Assembly: GCF_946887195.1 (NCBI RefSeq)
Contig: NZ_CAMPKE010000013.1
Span: forward strand, 1 to 64,000
DNA from: an uncultured Halomonas sp.
GTDB lineage: Bacteria; Pseudomonadota; Gammaproteobacteria; Pseudomonadales; Halomonadaceae
Direction: 5' to 3'
DNA: 64,000 nucleotides
A model generated the notes under the pieces. It did not search any database. It was not told where the DNA came from and saw only the letters and a list, made by a program, of their open reading frames with translations. Positions within the stretch are counted from its first letter, which is position 1, and each line of letters starts with the position of its first letter. Made by a program: the position numbers and the translations under genes. Positions 40,066 to 48,908 of this stretch are shown piece after piece.

Positions 40066-40107
40066 CCTATAAGGTGTACGACTTATTGCTTACTTCAGGA
40101 GTGAACG

Positions 40108-41289
40108 ATGCTGACAAGTGCCCAGGAACAGCTGATCGATGCCACTGCACCGGTGGTCGCCGAACATCTCGATTCGATTACCCAGCGTTTCTATCCATTG
40201 ATGTTCGAGCGTTATCCCGACGTTCGCGCCCTTTTCAATGCCACTCACCAGGCCAGCGGTGGTCAGGCCAAGGCCTTGGCCAATGGGGTGCTGGCCTATG
40301 TCCAGTTGCGCAAGGATCGTGCGCGGGCCAGGCAGATCATGAGCACCGTGGTCAGCAAACATGTCGCACTGGGCATTCGTCCCGATCAGTACCCGATCGT
40401 CGGTGAATGCTTGATGGCCGCGATCGGTGAAGTGCTGGGCGATGCCGTTACTCCCGAGATCGCCGCTGCCTGGAGCGGACTCTATGAAGAGTTGGCGGGA
40501 ATGCTGATCGAGATGGAAGATCGCCGCTACCATGAGTTCGCCAATCGCGTTGGCGGCTGGCGTGGCCTGCGTAATTTCCGCATCGCCGAGACGCGCCAGG
40601 AGAGTCAGGTGATACGCTCTTTCGTGCTGGCGCCTGAAGATGGTGGCCCGGTGGCGGATTTCGAGCCGGGGCAGTTCATCGGCGTCAAGCTGACCATCGA
40701 TGGCGAGCCGGTCTATCGCCATTACAGCCTCTCGGCCGTACCCAATGGCAAGACCTATCGACTGTCGATCAAGCGCGAGCCGGGCGGCCGCGTCAGCCAA
40801 CACTTCCACGACCGGATGACGCTCGGCGATACGCTGGAATTGCTGCCCCCCTCCGGCGATCTGACGCTGATCGAGGGCGACGAGCCGTTGATGCTGCTCA
40901 GTGGCGGGGTCGGCCAAACGCCGATGCTGCCATTGGCCAGCCGCGCACTGGAGCAAGGCCGCAAGGTCGTTTACCTGCATGCCGCGCAACACGGCGATCT
41001 TCACGCCTTCACTGATGAACTGGACGCGCTGAAATCGCGTTACCCGCAGCAACTGCGCAGCGTCACGCTTTACGACCAGCCACAGACCAACGATTCGCCC
41101 GATCACGTCGGCCTCATCGATCGTGAGCTTCTTGCGCGTTACCTGCCCGAAGGCCAACCGCGCTGCTATTTCGTCGGTCCGCAGGGCTTCATGAGCTGTA
41201 TCGACGAGAATCTCGAAGACCTGGGCGTGGCCGCCGAGCGGCGTCACTATGAGTACTTCGGACCGGCGCGACCGCTGCGTAGCGCCTGA
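40108..41289 (+). CDS. hmp: Flavohemoprotein, nitric oxide dioxygenase
   Basis: Converts NO plus O2 to nitrate using NADPH or NADH. 393 residues (E. coli 396). The globin domain has Tyr29, Lys84, proximal His85 and Tyr95 at the same positions as E. coli Hmp. The FAD domain has RHYSLS; the NAD-binding domain has GGVGQTPML and the C-terminal YEYFGP. SD CAGGAG precedes the ATG. Followed 27 bases later by nnrS, forming a NO-detoxification unit under sigma54/NorR control. Confidence 0.96.
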   Translation: MLTSAQEQLIDATAPVVAEHLDSITQRFYPLMFERYPDVRALFNATHQASGGQAKALANGVLAYVQLRKDRARARQIMSTVVSKHVALGIRPDQYPIVGECLMAAIGEVLGDAVTPEIAAAWSGLYEELAGMLIEMEDRRYHEFANRVGGWRGLRNFRIAETRQESQVIRSFVLAPEDGGPVADFEPGQFIGVKLTIDGEPVYRHYSLSAVPNGKTYRLSIKREPGGRVSQHFHDRMTLGDTLELLPPSGDLTLIEGDEPLMLLSGGVGQTPMLPLASRALEQGRKVVYLHAAQHGDLHAFTDELDALKSRYPQQLRSVTLYDQPQTNDSPDHVGLIDRELLARYLPEGQPRCYFVGPQGFMSCIDENLEDLGVAAERRHYEYFGPARPLRSA

Positions 41290-41316
41290 TCCACACCCAT
41301 CACGAGCGAGGCCGCC

Positions 41317-42510
41317 ATGATGCATTCCGTTTTGTCACGGACCATGCCGCTATGGCGGCTGGCCTTCCGGCCCTTCTTTTTGCTTGGTGCCGCTTTCAGC
41401 CTACTGGCGATGCTGATGTGGGGCGCCTTCTGGAACGGCGTGCCGCTGTTGCAGCCCCATGGCGGTATGTTCTGGTGGCACCAACACGAGATGCTGTTCG
41501 GCTTTGTCGCCGCGATCGTGGTTGGCTTCTTGCTCACGGCGGTAGGCAACTGGACCGGCCAGCCGGGATTGCGTGGCGTGCCATTGCTGGCACTGGTGGG
41601 GCTATGGCTGTCAGGCCGCCTGCTGATGGCCGTGCCGCTGGGTCTATCACCATGGGCGCTAATGTTGGTGGATGTGGCGTTTCTGCCGCTGGCGGCCATG
41701 GCCTTGGCCGCCCCGGTGATCAGGGTGCGGCAGTGGCGCAATCTGATCTTCGTGCCGCTGTTGGCGCTATTGGCCTTGAGCAATGCCTTGACCCACTACG
41801 CATTGATGCTCGGCGATGCCATGCTGCTGCGCGGCTCGGCGCATCTTGCCGTGCTGCTGGTCGCGATGCTGATGGTGGTGCTCGGCGGCCGGGTCATTCC
41901 GTTCTTCACCTCGCGACGCCTACAACGCTCGGCACCGACGCGACGAGCCTGGCTGGAGGCGGTCGCGATCGGTGGCGTGGCGGCGCTGGTATTGGCTCAG
42001 TTGGCCGAATTGGCCGGCCCGCCAATTCCGGCGCGCGGTTGGGCGGCGCTCGCTTTTATCGCCGGGGTAGCCAATGCCGTGCGCCTGCTGCGCTGGGAAG
42101 GCTGGCGAAGTTGGCGAGAACCGCTACTGTGGGGGCTGCATGTCAGCTATGCCTTCATCGGCATCGGCCTGCTGATGTGGGGTCTGGCTGCGCTGGAGGT
42201 CGTGACGGCATCGCTGGCGGTCCATGCCCTGACCGTGGGCGGCATGGCCACCATGATCCTGGCGATGATATCGCGCGTCTCGCTGGGCCATACCGGTCGC
42301 TCCATCGTTACCCTGCCGGGAATCGGCATCGCCCTGGCATTGCTGGTGCTGGCGGCGGTATCGCGCGCCCTGCTACCCGCCTTCTGGCCGCAGGCCAGCC
42401 ACTGGGCATTGAATCTCGCCATCCTTTTCTGGTGCCTGGCCTTCAGTATCTATCTCTACCGCTACAGCTGCATGTTGCTGAAAAGACGAGCCGATGGCGC
42501 CGAGGGGTAA
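41317..42510 (+). CDS. nnrS: NnrS family membrane protein
   Basis: 397-residue polytopic heme/copper membrane protein family linked to NO tolerance. About 12 hydrophobic segments. Family motifs seen include FRPFFLLGA near the N-terminus, WWHQHEMLFGFVAA (candidate ligand histidines), GGRVIPFFTSRR, HALTVGGMATMILAMISR and SLGHTGR. Molecular activity is not settled for the family. Same strand as hmp with a 27-base gap; probably cotranscribed. Confidence 0.94.
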   Translation: MMHSVLSRTMPLWRLAFRPFFLLGAAFSLLAMLMWGAFWNGVPLLQPHGGMFWWHQHEMLFGFVAAIVVGFLLTAVGNWTGQPGLRGVPLLALVGLWLSGRLLMAVPLGLSPWALMLVDVAFLPLAAMALAAPVIRVRQWRNLIFVPLLALLALSNALTHYALMLGDAMLLRGSAHLAVLLVAMLMVVLGGRVIPFFTSRRLQRSAPTRRAWLEAVAIGGVAALVLAQLAELAGPPIPARGWAALAFIAGVANAVRLLRWEGWRSWREPLLWGLHVSYAFIGIGLLMWGLAALEVVTASLAVHALTVGGMATMILAMISRVSLGHTGRSIVTLPGIGIALALLVLAAVSRALLPAFWPQASHWALNLAILFWCLAFSIYLYRYSCMLLKRRADGAEG

Positions 42511-42544
42511 TCCCCACAACGAGCCATCACAATAAGGAAGCCCT

Positions 42545-42607
42545 ATGCTGCTAACCAACAAGCGTAAATCCGGGGCGCCGCTCGATGCGAGCGCTTGCCA
42601 CGCATGA
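42545..42607 (+). CDS. Possible 20-residue micro-ORF or gene remnant
   Basis: An ATG 5 bases after AAGGAAG opens a 20-codon frame (MLLTNKRKSGAPLDASACHA) and ends at TGA. The SD is better than that of the next gene. A CGCTCG/CGAGCG hairpin lies within it. No family recognised. It could be a leader peptide for the downstream gene, a remnant of a deleted gene, or chance. Confidence 0.3.
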   Translation: MLLTNKRKSGAPLDASACHA

Positions 42608-42663
42608 CGCTCCCGGCATGAAGCGCGTCTGGCCGAATGCCATCGCCTGATTGGGGCAACCTC

Positions 42664-43065
42664 GTGGACTATCCACTCATTAAACAGCTGCATATGACCA
42701 TGGCCGGGTTTAGCCTGGCGCTGTTTGTGCTACGCGCCTGGTGGTCGGTGCGCGAGTCGCCACGGCTCGGGCAGCGCTGGGTACGCATTCTGCCGCACCT
42801 GGTCGATACCCTGCTTTTGATGTTCGGCATATGGCTGATGGTTATTCTGAGCGCCTGGCCGACCCAGCAGCCTTGGTTGATGGCCAAATTAATCGGTCTG
42901 CTTGCTTATATCGTGGTGGGCAGCTTCGCCATAAAGCGCGGCGGTACGCCGCCGATACGCGGCCTCGCGGCGGTGGTCGCGGTGGCAATTTTTGTGTATA
43001 TCGTGGGCGCGGCGGTTACGCACCATCCCTTTTCATGGTGGCAGTTCTTCAGGTGGCACGCTTGA
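42664..43065 (+). CDS. SirB2 family membrane protein
   Basis: 133 residues with four hydrophobic segments. DYPLIKQLHMTMAGFSLALF near the N-terminus and RILPHLVDTLLLMFGIWLM are typical of the SirB2 family, whose biochemical role is not defined. An in-frame ATG at 42637 is possible, but it has no SD, while the GTG at 42664 follows GGGG and matches the usual family start. Its 3' end overlaps the convergent sdhB by 17 bases. Confidence 0.8.
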   Translation: MDYPLIKQLHMTMAGFSLALFVLRAWWSVRESPRLGQRWVRILPHLVDTLLLMFGIWLMVILSAWPTQQPWLMAKLIGLLAYIVVGSFAIKRGGTPPIRGLAAVVAVAIFVYIVGAAVTHHPFSWWQFFRWHA

Positions 43066-43756
43066 ATAACATGGCTTTGATATGGCCAATGGCGCGCATG
43101 GGGTTCAGCCCCTTGGGACAGACCCAGGTGCAGTTGCCGATCTGGCGGCAGCGGAACACGCTGAAGGGATCTCCCAGCCCGGCCAGGCGCTCATCGGTGG
43201 CGGTATCGCGGCTATCGACCAGGAATCGATAGGCCTGTATCAGCCCGGCGGGGCCGATGTATTTCTCGGGGTTCCACCACCAGGATGGGCAGGCCGAGCT
43301 ACAGCAGGCGCACAGGATGCATTCGTAAAGGCCATCGAGCTTTTCGCGATCCGCCGGGCTCTGCAAGCGTTCGATATTGCCTGGTGGCTGATCATTGATC
43401 AGGTAGGGCCTGATCTTCTCGAACTGGCGGAAGAACTGGCTCTGGTCGACGACCAGATCGCGGATCACCGGCATGCCGGGCAGGGGTCTCAAGGTTAGCG
43501 TGTCCGCGTCGCCCAGCGCATCGCTTACCGCTGTGATGCAGGCTAGCCCGTTCTTGCCATTGATGTTCATCCCGTCGGAGCCGCACACCCCTTCGCGGCA
43601 CGAGCGCCGATAGGCTAGGTCAGAGTGATTGGCCTTCAGGTGCTCCAATACATCGAGCACCATCCGCTCGCGGAACTCGTCGCCGAGCTGGAAAGCTTCC
43701 ATATAGGGCGCGCTGTCGGTTTCGGGATGATAACGAAACAGGCTGATGGTAATCAC
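43049..43756 (-). CDS. sdhB: Orphan succinate dehydrogenase iron-sulfur subunit (SdhB paralogue)
   Basis: 235 residues, a complete SdhB by length. The [2Fe-2S] ligands are Cys53, Cys58, Asp61 and Cys73, as in E. coli (Asp included). The [4Fe-4S]/[3Fe-4S] ligands are Cys146/149/152/156 and Cys203/209/213. The loop equivalent to E. coli CHSIMNC reads CRQIGNC, so Arg204 replaces the quinone/heme-site His207. GTG start 8 bases after GGGAG. No sdhC, sdhD or sdhA is adjacent, so this is probably a second copy or an electron-transfer subunit with another partner. Confidence 0.88.
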   Translation of the reverse strand: MITISLFRYHPETDSAPYMEAFQLGDEFRERMVLDVLEHLKANHSDLAYRRSCREGVCGSDGMNINGKNGLACITAVSDALGDADTLTLRPLPGMPVIRDLVVDQSQFFRQFEKIRPYLINDQPPGNIERLQSPADREKLDGLYECILCACCSSACPSWWWNPEKYIGPAGLIQAYRFLVDSRDTATDERLAGLGDPFSVFRCRQIGNCTWVCPKGLNPMRAIGHIKAMLFKRAT

Positions 43757-43824
43757 TGCTTACGCTCCCACGATCATAATCCTTGCAAGCCGGCGTTGCT
43801 TATATGCACCCAGGCCTGACACGC

Positions 43825-44574
43825 TCAGGGGGCATAGTGTATTGGATGCGTGCCATGAGCCAGTTCCTGCAAGGAGCCGATATCGGAAAGTGCGACTTCC
43901 TTGCCGACGATGCGCAATAGCCCCCGTTGCTCCAGGCGCCGTACGGTGCGGCTCATGGTCTCGGGGGCCAGGCCGAGGTAGTTGGCCAGATCCAGGCGCG
44001 ACATCGGCAGCCGCAATCGCTCGGCGTGCAGGCCGCGATGAGCGAAACGCTTCGATAGATCCAGCAGCGCCGCCGCCAGACGCTGCTCGGCCGAGCGGCG
44101 AGAGAGCAGATGAGCGGTGCCGTGCTCGGCGGTAAGTTCACGACTCATGATACGCAGAAGGCGGCGCTGTAGCGCTGGAGTGTGTTGGCCCAGATGTTCC
44201 AGTTCGATGAACGGAATCTCGCAGATACTGGACTTCTCCAGCGTCACCGAGGCGGAGGGGTGGCGCTGACCATCGATGGCATCGAGCCCGAGGATCTCGC
44301 CGGGTAGATGGAAGCCGGAAATATGTTCACTCCCATTGGGCAATAACGTCGCGGTCTTCACCGCGCCGGTCCGAATCGCAAAGATCGAACGAAAGCGGCT
44401 ACCGGCTTGAAACAGATAGGCGCCGCGGGGAAGTGGACGCCGGCAGCGCACGATACGCGCCAGTGCATCGATCTCCCGGTGAGGCAGATTCTGAGGCAGG
44501 CACAGCGAATTCAGCCGACAGGTACGGCAGCTCTCTTGTGTGGCAGGCGAAGCGGCGATTGGCATTAGAGGCAT
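43825..44574 (-). CDS. fnr: FNR/ANR-type oxygen-sensing transcription regulator
   Basis: 249 residues from the ATG at 44574, which has GAGGA seven bases upstream; the frame is open further but this matches FNR length (250). The [4Fe-4S] cluster cysteines are Cys16, Cys19, Cys25 and Cys118 (C-x2-C-x5-C plus a central Cys). A cyclic-nucleotide-type beta-roll follows, then the HTH with GLAPETMSRTVRRLE: Glu205, Ser208 and Arg209 match the TTGAT-reading residues of E. coli FNR. An FNR box lies before the nearby narG. It could be named anr. Confidence 0.93.
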   Translation of the reverse strand: MPLMPIAASPATQESCRTCRLNSLCLPQNLPHREIDALARIVRCRRPLPRGAYLFQAGSRFRSIFAIRTGAVKTATLLPNGSEHISGFHLPGEILGLDAIDGQRHPSASVTLEKSSICEIPFIELEHLGQHTPALQRRLLRIMSRELTAEHGTAHLLSRRSAEQRLAAALLDLSKRFAHRGLHAERLRLPMSRLDLANYLGLAPETMSRTVRRLEQRGLLRIVGKEVALSDIGSLQELAHGTHPIHYAP

Positions 44575-44641
44575 GGCGATGTCCTCGTATGGGACCAGCC
44601 TACGGCGACTGGCATCGGTTCCGGTCTGCATGGCGGCAAGA

Positions 44642-44875
44642 CTAATAAGGGCGGTGCAACCGCTGACAAGCATTGATACGGATAATATAGCCGACTTTCA
44701 ATAATATCGGCCCGGTGATGATGAGCAGATGAGCCAGCGTCTGCTCGGCCAGCCCCAGCCTATGATCGACGACATAGCCGCCGAGTATGCCAAGTGCGAG
44801 CAGCGCCAGGCCACTCAGTAATAGGGCATGCGATAGTGCCAGTGTATGCCGTGGACAATCGAACAGAGTCAGCAT
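44642..44875 (-). CDS. Small PpyR-like membrane protein
   Basis: 77 residues beginning MLTLFDCPRHTLALSHALL, with two hydrophobic segments (about 15-36 and 48-64) and a basic tail. It resembles the PpyR family of Pseudomonas, a small membrane protein located next to fhp (hmp) and fhpR there. That assignment is from memory of the sequence pattern and context. SD AAGGAG lies 7 bases before the ATG. Same strand as fnr (67-base gap) and divergent from narG. Confidence 0.65.
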   Translation of the reverse strand: MLTLFDCPRHTLALSHALLLSGLALLALGILGGYVVDHRLGLAEQTLAHLLIITGPILLKVGYIIRINACQRLHRPY

Positions 44876-45030
44876 GATGATCTCCTTGAGTAGCGGTGAC
44901 TAGAGACTTAGGGCCACCTAGTACTGCTAAGCATCAAGCGTGCCAACTTCAAACTACTGATTGAGAAGGAAGTTCATTGCAAAATTGTGTTTATGACACC
45001 CTCTCGTCATTGTCTATTCGATAAGATAGT

Positions 45031-45041
45031 GTCATTTTTAC
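45031..45041. promoter_or_regulatory. NorR-like box 3, between ppyR-like gene and narG
   Basis: GTCATTTTTAC followed by AT: GT-N7-AC core, and 12 of 13 bases identical to box 2. It lies 26 bases upstream of the FNR box of narG. It also forms the right arm of an inverted repeat ATGACAC (44993-44999) / GTGTCAT (45029-45035). Confidence 0.5.
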
Positions 45042-45066
45042 ATAGCGCTCACTTCCTCGATCTATC

Positions 45067-45080
45067 TTGATCGGGGTCAA
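45067..45080 (+). promoter_or_regulatory. FNR box of the nar operon
   Basis: TTGAT-CGGG-GTCAA differs from the FNR consensus TTGAT-N4-ATCAA at one position. With the site centred at -41.5, the start point would be near 45115, 41 bases before narG: a normal class II layout. Confidence 0.8.
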
Positions 45081-45155
45081 TATTCGCTCATTCGAGATAT
45101 GCCAGGCTATCGACGTAGTGCGAATCCTTCGATTCGCTCTTATCAGGAGGGGGGC

Positions 45156-48100
45156 ATGAGCCATTTTCTCGATCGCCTGCAGTATCTGACGAAGAAGCGG
45201 CCCGAATTCGCCAATGGCCATGGCGAAACTCGCGACGAGGCGCGGACATGGGAGGACGGCTACCGCCAGCGCTGGCAGCACGACAAGATCGTACGCTCCA
45301 CCCACGGCGTCAATTGCACCGGCTCATGCAGTTGGAAAATCTACGTCAAGAACGGCCTGGTGACCTGGGAAACCCAGCAGACCGACTACCCGCGCACGCG
45401 GGCCGACCTGCCGAATCACGAGCCGCGCGGCTGCCCGCGTGGGGCCAGCTACTCCTGGTATCTATACAGCGCCAACCGCTTGAAGTACCCGCTGGTGCGC
45501 CAGACGCTGGTCAAGCTATGGCGCGAAGCCCTTGCCGAGCACGGCGATCCGGTGGATGCCTGGGCGTCGATCGTCGAAGACCCGGCCAAGAGTGCCGAAT
45601 ACAAGCGCGCCCGCGGCATGGGCGGCTTCGTGCGCGCCGATTGGGACGAGATGCAGACGCTGATCGCCGCCTCCAATGTGTATACCGCCAAGCAGTACGG
45701 CCCCGATCGCATCGTCGGTTTTTCGCCGATCCCGGCCATGTCGATGGTCTCCTACGCCTCGGGTGCGCGCTACCTGTCGTTGATCGGCGGGGTCTGCCTA
45801 TCATTCTACGACTGGTATTGCGATTTGCCGCCGGCCAGCCCGCAAACCTGGGGCGAGCAGACCGACGTACCCGAATCCGCCGATTGGTACAACAGCGGCT
45901 ATATCATCGCCTGGGGTTCCAACGTGCCACAGACACGCACGCCGGATGCGCATTTCTTTACCGAGGTGCGCTACAAGGGCACCAAGACCGTCGCTATCAC
46001 GCCGGATTACGCCGAAGTCTCCAAGCTGTGCGATGAGTGGTTGAGCCCCCAGCAGGGCACCGATGCCGCGCTGGCGATGGCCATGGGCCATGTCATCCTC
46101 AAGGAGTTCCACCTCGACAAGCCCAGCGCTTATTTCACCGATTATGTGCGGCGTTATACCGATATGCCGATGCTGGTCGAACTCGAAGCGCGCGAGGACG
46201 GCAGCTATGCACCGGGCAGGCAGCTGCGTGCCAGCGACTTCGCTGCCAATCTCGGCCAGGATAACAACCCCGAATGGAAGACCCTGGCCTGGGATGAAAC
46301 CAGCGACCGCCTGGTGGTGCCGCGCGGCTCGATCGGCTTCCGCTGGGGCGAGGATGGCCACTGGAATCTCGAGCCGGTGGATGCCGATGGTAACGAGGTG
46401 TCGCTGAGCCTGTCGCTGATCGACCGGCATGATGACGTCGCTAGGGTCGCCTTTCCCTATTTCGGCGGTATCGAGCGCGAGCACTTCAAACATGTGGCCG
46501 GCAACGATGTGCTCTTTCACAACCTGCCGAGCAAACGGCTGACCCTGGCGGATGGCCGTGAGGTGCTGGCGGTCACCGTATTCGACCTGATGTGCGCCAA
46601 CTACGGCATCGACCGTGGCTTGGGTGCCGTTGGCGAAGACGACGGCGCCACGACTTACGACCAGATGCGTCCCTACACGCCCGCCTGGCAAGAGGCGATT
46701 ACCGGCGTACCGGCGGCGCAGGTGACCCGCCTGGCGCGAGAGTTCGCCGATAACGCCGACAAGACCCATGGGCGCAGCATGATTATCGTCGGTGCCGGTA
46801 TGAACCACTGGTACCACATGGACATGAACTATCGTGGCCTGATCAATATGCTGATCCTGTGCGGCTGTGTTGGTCAGAGCGGTGGCGGCTGGTCGCATTA
46901 TGTCGGCCAAGAAAAGCTGCGCCCGCAGACCGGCTGGACGCCGCTGGCCTTCGGCCTCGATTGGCAGCGCCCGCCACGCCACATGAATGGCACATCTTTC
47001 TTCTATAATCATTCCAGCCAATGGCGCTACGAAAAGCTCGAAGTCAAGGAACTGCTCTCGCCGCTGGCGCGCCCCGAAGACTTCAAGGGCAGCCTGATCG
47101 ACTTCAACGTGCGTGCCGAGCGCATGGGCTGGCTACCCTCGGCGCCGCAGCTCGATACCAACCCACTTCACCTGGCAGCGGCTGCGAAGGCCGACGGCAA
47201 GAGCACCGCCGATTATGTGGTCGAGCGGCTCAAGAGTGGCAAACTGCGCTTTGCCGCCGAAGATCCCGACAGCCCCCGGAATTTTCCGCGCAACCTGTTC
47301 ATCTGGCGCTCCAATCTGCTGGGCAGCTCGGGCAAGGGGCATGAGTACATGCTCAAGTATTTGCTCGGTACCCGGCACGGCATCCAAGGCAAGAACCTGG
47401 GTGACATGGGCGCCACGCTGCCCGAGGAAGTGACCTGGCATGACGAGGCGCCGGAGGGCAAGGTCGACCTGCTGGTGACGCTGGATTTCCGCATGTCCAC
47501 CACCTGCCTGTATTCGGATATCGTGCTGCCGACCGCGACCTGGTACGAGAAGGACGATCTCAATACCTCGGACATGCATCCGTTCATTCATCCGCTGACC
47601 GCGGCCACCGACCCGGCCTGGGAATCGCGCAGCGACTGGGAAATCTACAAGGGCATCGCCAAGGCCTTCTCGAAGGTGTGTGTCGGCCACTTGGGCGAAG
47701 AGACCGATCTGGTCACGCTGCCGATGCAGCATGACTCCCCCGGCGAGCTGGCCCAGCCCGACGTGCTCGACTGGAAGCGCGGCGAGTGCGAGCCGATTCC
47801 CGGCAAGACCATGCCCTCACTGGTCGAGGTCAAGCGCAACTACCCCGACACGTTTGATCGTTTCACCTCGGTGGGGCCGCTGCTGGATAACCTGGGCAAC
47901 GGTGGTAAGGGCATCAGTTGGGAGACCCGGGCCGAGGTCGAACTGCTGGGCAAGCTCAACTACCTCAAGCCAGATGGCGCGGCCAAGGGGCGCCCGCGTA
48001 TCGATTCGGCCATCGATGCCGCCGAAATGATCCTGACGCTGGCGCCGGAAACCAACGGCCAGGTAGCGGTCAAGGCATGGGGAGCACTGTCGAAGATCAC

Positions 48101-48908
48101 CGGGCGCGATCACACCCATCTGGCGCGGCCCAAGCAGGAGGAGAAGATTCGCTTTCGCGATATCGTCGCCCAGCCGCGCAAGATCATCTCCAGCCCCACC
48201 TGGTCGGGGCTCGAAGACGAGCATGTCTCCTACAACGCCTGTTACACCAACGTCCATGAGTTGATCCCCTGGCGTACCCTGAGCGGGCGTCAGCAGCTTT
48301 ACCAGGACCACGCCTGGATGCGCGCCTTCGGCGAGAGCCTGCTGGTCTATCGTCCGCCGATCAATACCCAGGCGGCCACCAGCCTCAAGGCGCCCAGCGG
48401 TAACGGTAACCCCGAGATCGCGCTGAACTTCCTGACGCCGCACCAGAAGTGGGGCATTCACTCCACCTATAGCGACAATCTGTTGATGCAGACGCTATCG
48501 CGGGGCGGCCCTATCGTCTGGCTCTCCGAAGACGATGCGCGCGCGATCGGCGTCGAGGACAACGACTGGATCGAGCTGTACAACGCCAACGGCGCGATTG
48601 CCGCCCGGGCGGTGGTCAGCCAACGGGTCAAGACCGGCATGGTGATGATGTACCACGCCCAGGAGCGCATCGTGAACATTCCCGGCTCGGAAATGACCGG
48701 CACGCGCGGCGGCATTCACAACTCGGTGACCCGGGTGTGTCCCAAGCCGACCCATATGATCGGCGGCTACGCCCAGCTCGCCTACGGCTTCAACTACTAC
48801 GGCACCGTGGGCTCCAATCGCGACGAATTCGTGATCGTGCGCAAGATGCACAACATCGATTGGTTGGATGGCGAGGGCAACGACACCGTTCAGGAGGCCG
48901 TGAAATGA
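45156..48908 (+). CDS. narG: Respiratory nitrate reductase alpha subunit
   Basis: Molybdenum (bis-MGD) catalytic subunit on the cytoplasmic side of the membrane, reducing nitrate to nitrite with quinol electrons. 1250 residues (E. coli 1247), very similar throughout. FS0 ligands are His50, Cys54, Cys58 and Cys93 (HGVNCTGSC, RGCPRGA). The Mo-ligand Asp lies in SFYDWYCDLPP. ATG 45156 after AGGAGGGGG starts MSHFLDRLQYL as in E. coli; the frame is open upstream but through the promoter region. Overlaps narH by 4 nt. Confidence 0.98.
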   Translation: MSHFLDRLQYLTKKRPEFANGHGETRDEARTWEDGYRQRWQHDKIVRSTHGVNCTGSCSWKIYVKNGLVTWETQQTDYPRTRADLPNHEPRGCPRGASYSWYLYSANRLKYPLVRQTLVKLWREALAEHGDPVDAWASIVEDPAKSAEYKRARGMGGFVRADWDEMQTLIAASNVYTAKQYGPDRIVGFSPIPAMSMVSYASGARYLSLIGGVCLSFYDWYCDLPPASPQTWGEQTDVPESADWYNSGYIIAWGSNVPQTRTPDAHFFTEVRYKGTKTVAITPDYAEVSKLCDEWLSPQQGTDAALAMAMGHVILKEFHLDKPSAYFTDYVRRYTDMPMLVELEAREDGSYAPGRQLRASDFAANLGQDNNPEWKTLAWDETSDRLVVPRGSIGFRWGEDGHWNLEPVDADGNEVSLSLSLIDRHDDVARVAFPYFGGIEREHFKHVAGNDVLFHNLPSKRLTLADGREVLAVTVFDLMCANYGIDRGLGAVGEDDGATTYDQMRPYTPAWQEAITGVPAAQVTRLAREFADNADKTHGRSMIIVGAGMNHWYHMDMNYRGLINMLILCGCVGQSGGGWSHYVGQEKLRPQTGWTPLAFGLDWQRPPRHMNGTSFFYNHSSQWRYEKLEVKELLSPLARPEDFKGSLIDFNVRAERMGWLPSAPQLDTNPLHLAAAAKADGKSTADYVVERLKSGKLRFAAEDPDSPRNFPRNLFIWRSNLLGSSGKGHEYMLKYLLGTRHGIQGKNLGDMGATLPEEVTWHDEAPEGKVDLLVTLDFRMSTTCLYSDIVLPTATWYEKDDLNTSDMHPFIHPLTAATDPAWESRSDWEIYKGIAKAFSKVCVGHLGEETDLVTLPMQHDSPGELAQPDVLDWKRGECEPIPGKTMPSLVEVKRNYPDTFDRFTSVGPLLDNLGNGGKGISWETRAEVELLGKLNYLKPDGAAKGRPRIDSAIDAAEMILTLAPETNGQVAVKAWGALSKITGRDHTHLARPKQEEKIRFRDIVAQPRKIISSPTWSGLEDEHVSYNACYTNVHELIPWRTLSGRQQLYQDHAWMRAFGESLLVYRPPINTQAATSLKAPSGNGNPEIALNFLTPHQKWGIHSTYSDNLLMQTLSRGGPIVWLSEDDARAIGVEDNDWIELYNANGAIAARAVVSQRVKTGMVMMYHAQERIVNIPGSEMTGTRGGIHNSVTRVCPKPTHMIGGYAQLAYGFNYYGTVGSNRDEFVIVRKMHNIDWLDGEGNDTVQEAVK

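Noticed and set aside
43570..43610. Asp instead of Cys in the SdhB [2Fe-2S] motif
   Set aside because: E. coli SdhB has the same Asp ligand, so it is not a defect.
45801..47021. 406-codon minus-strand frame inside narG
   Set aside because: A shadow of narG codon usage; narG itself is intact and conserved across the whole stretch.
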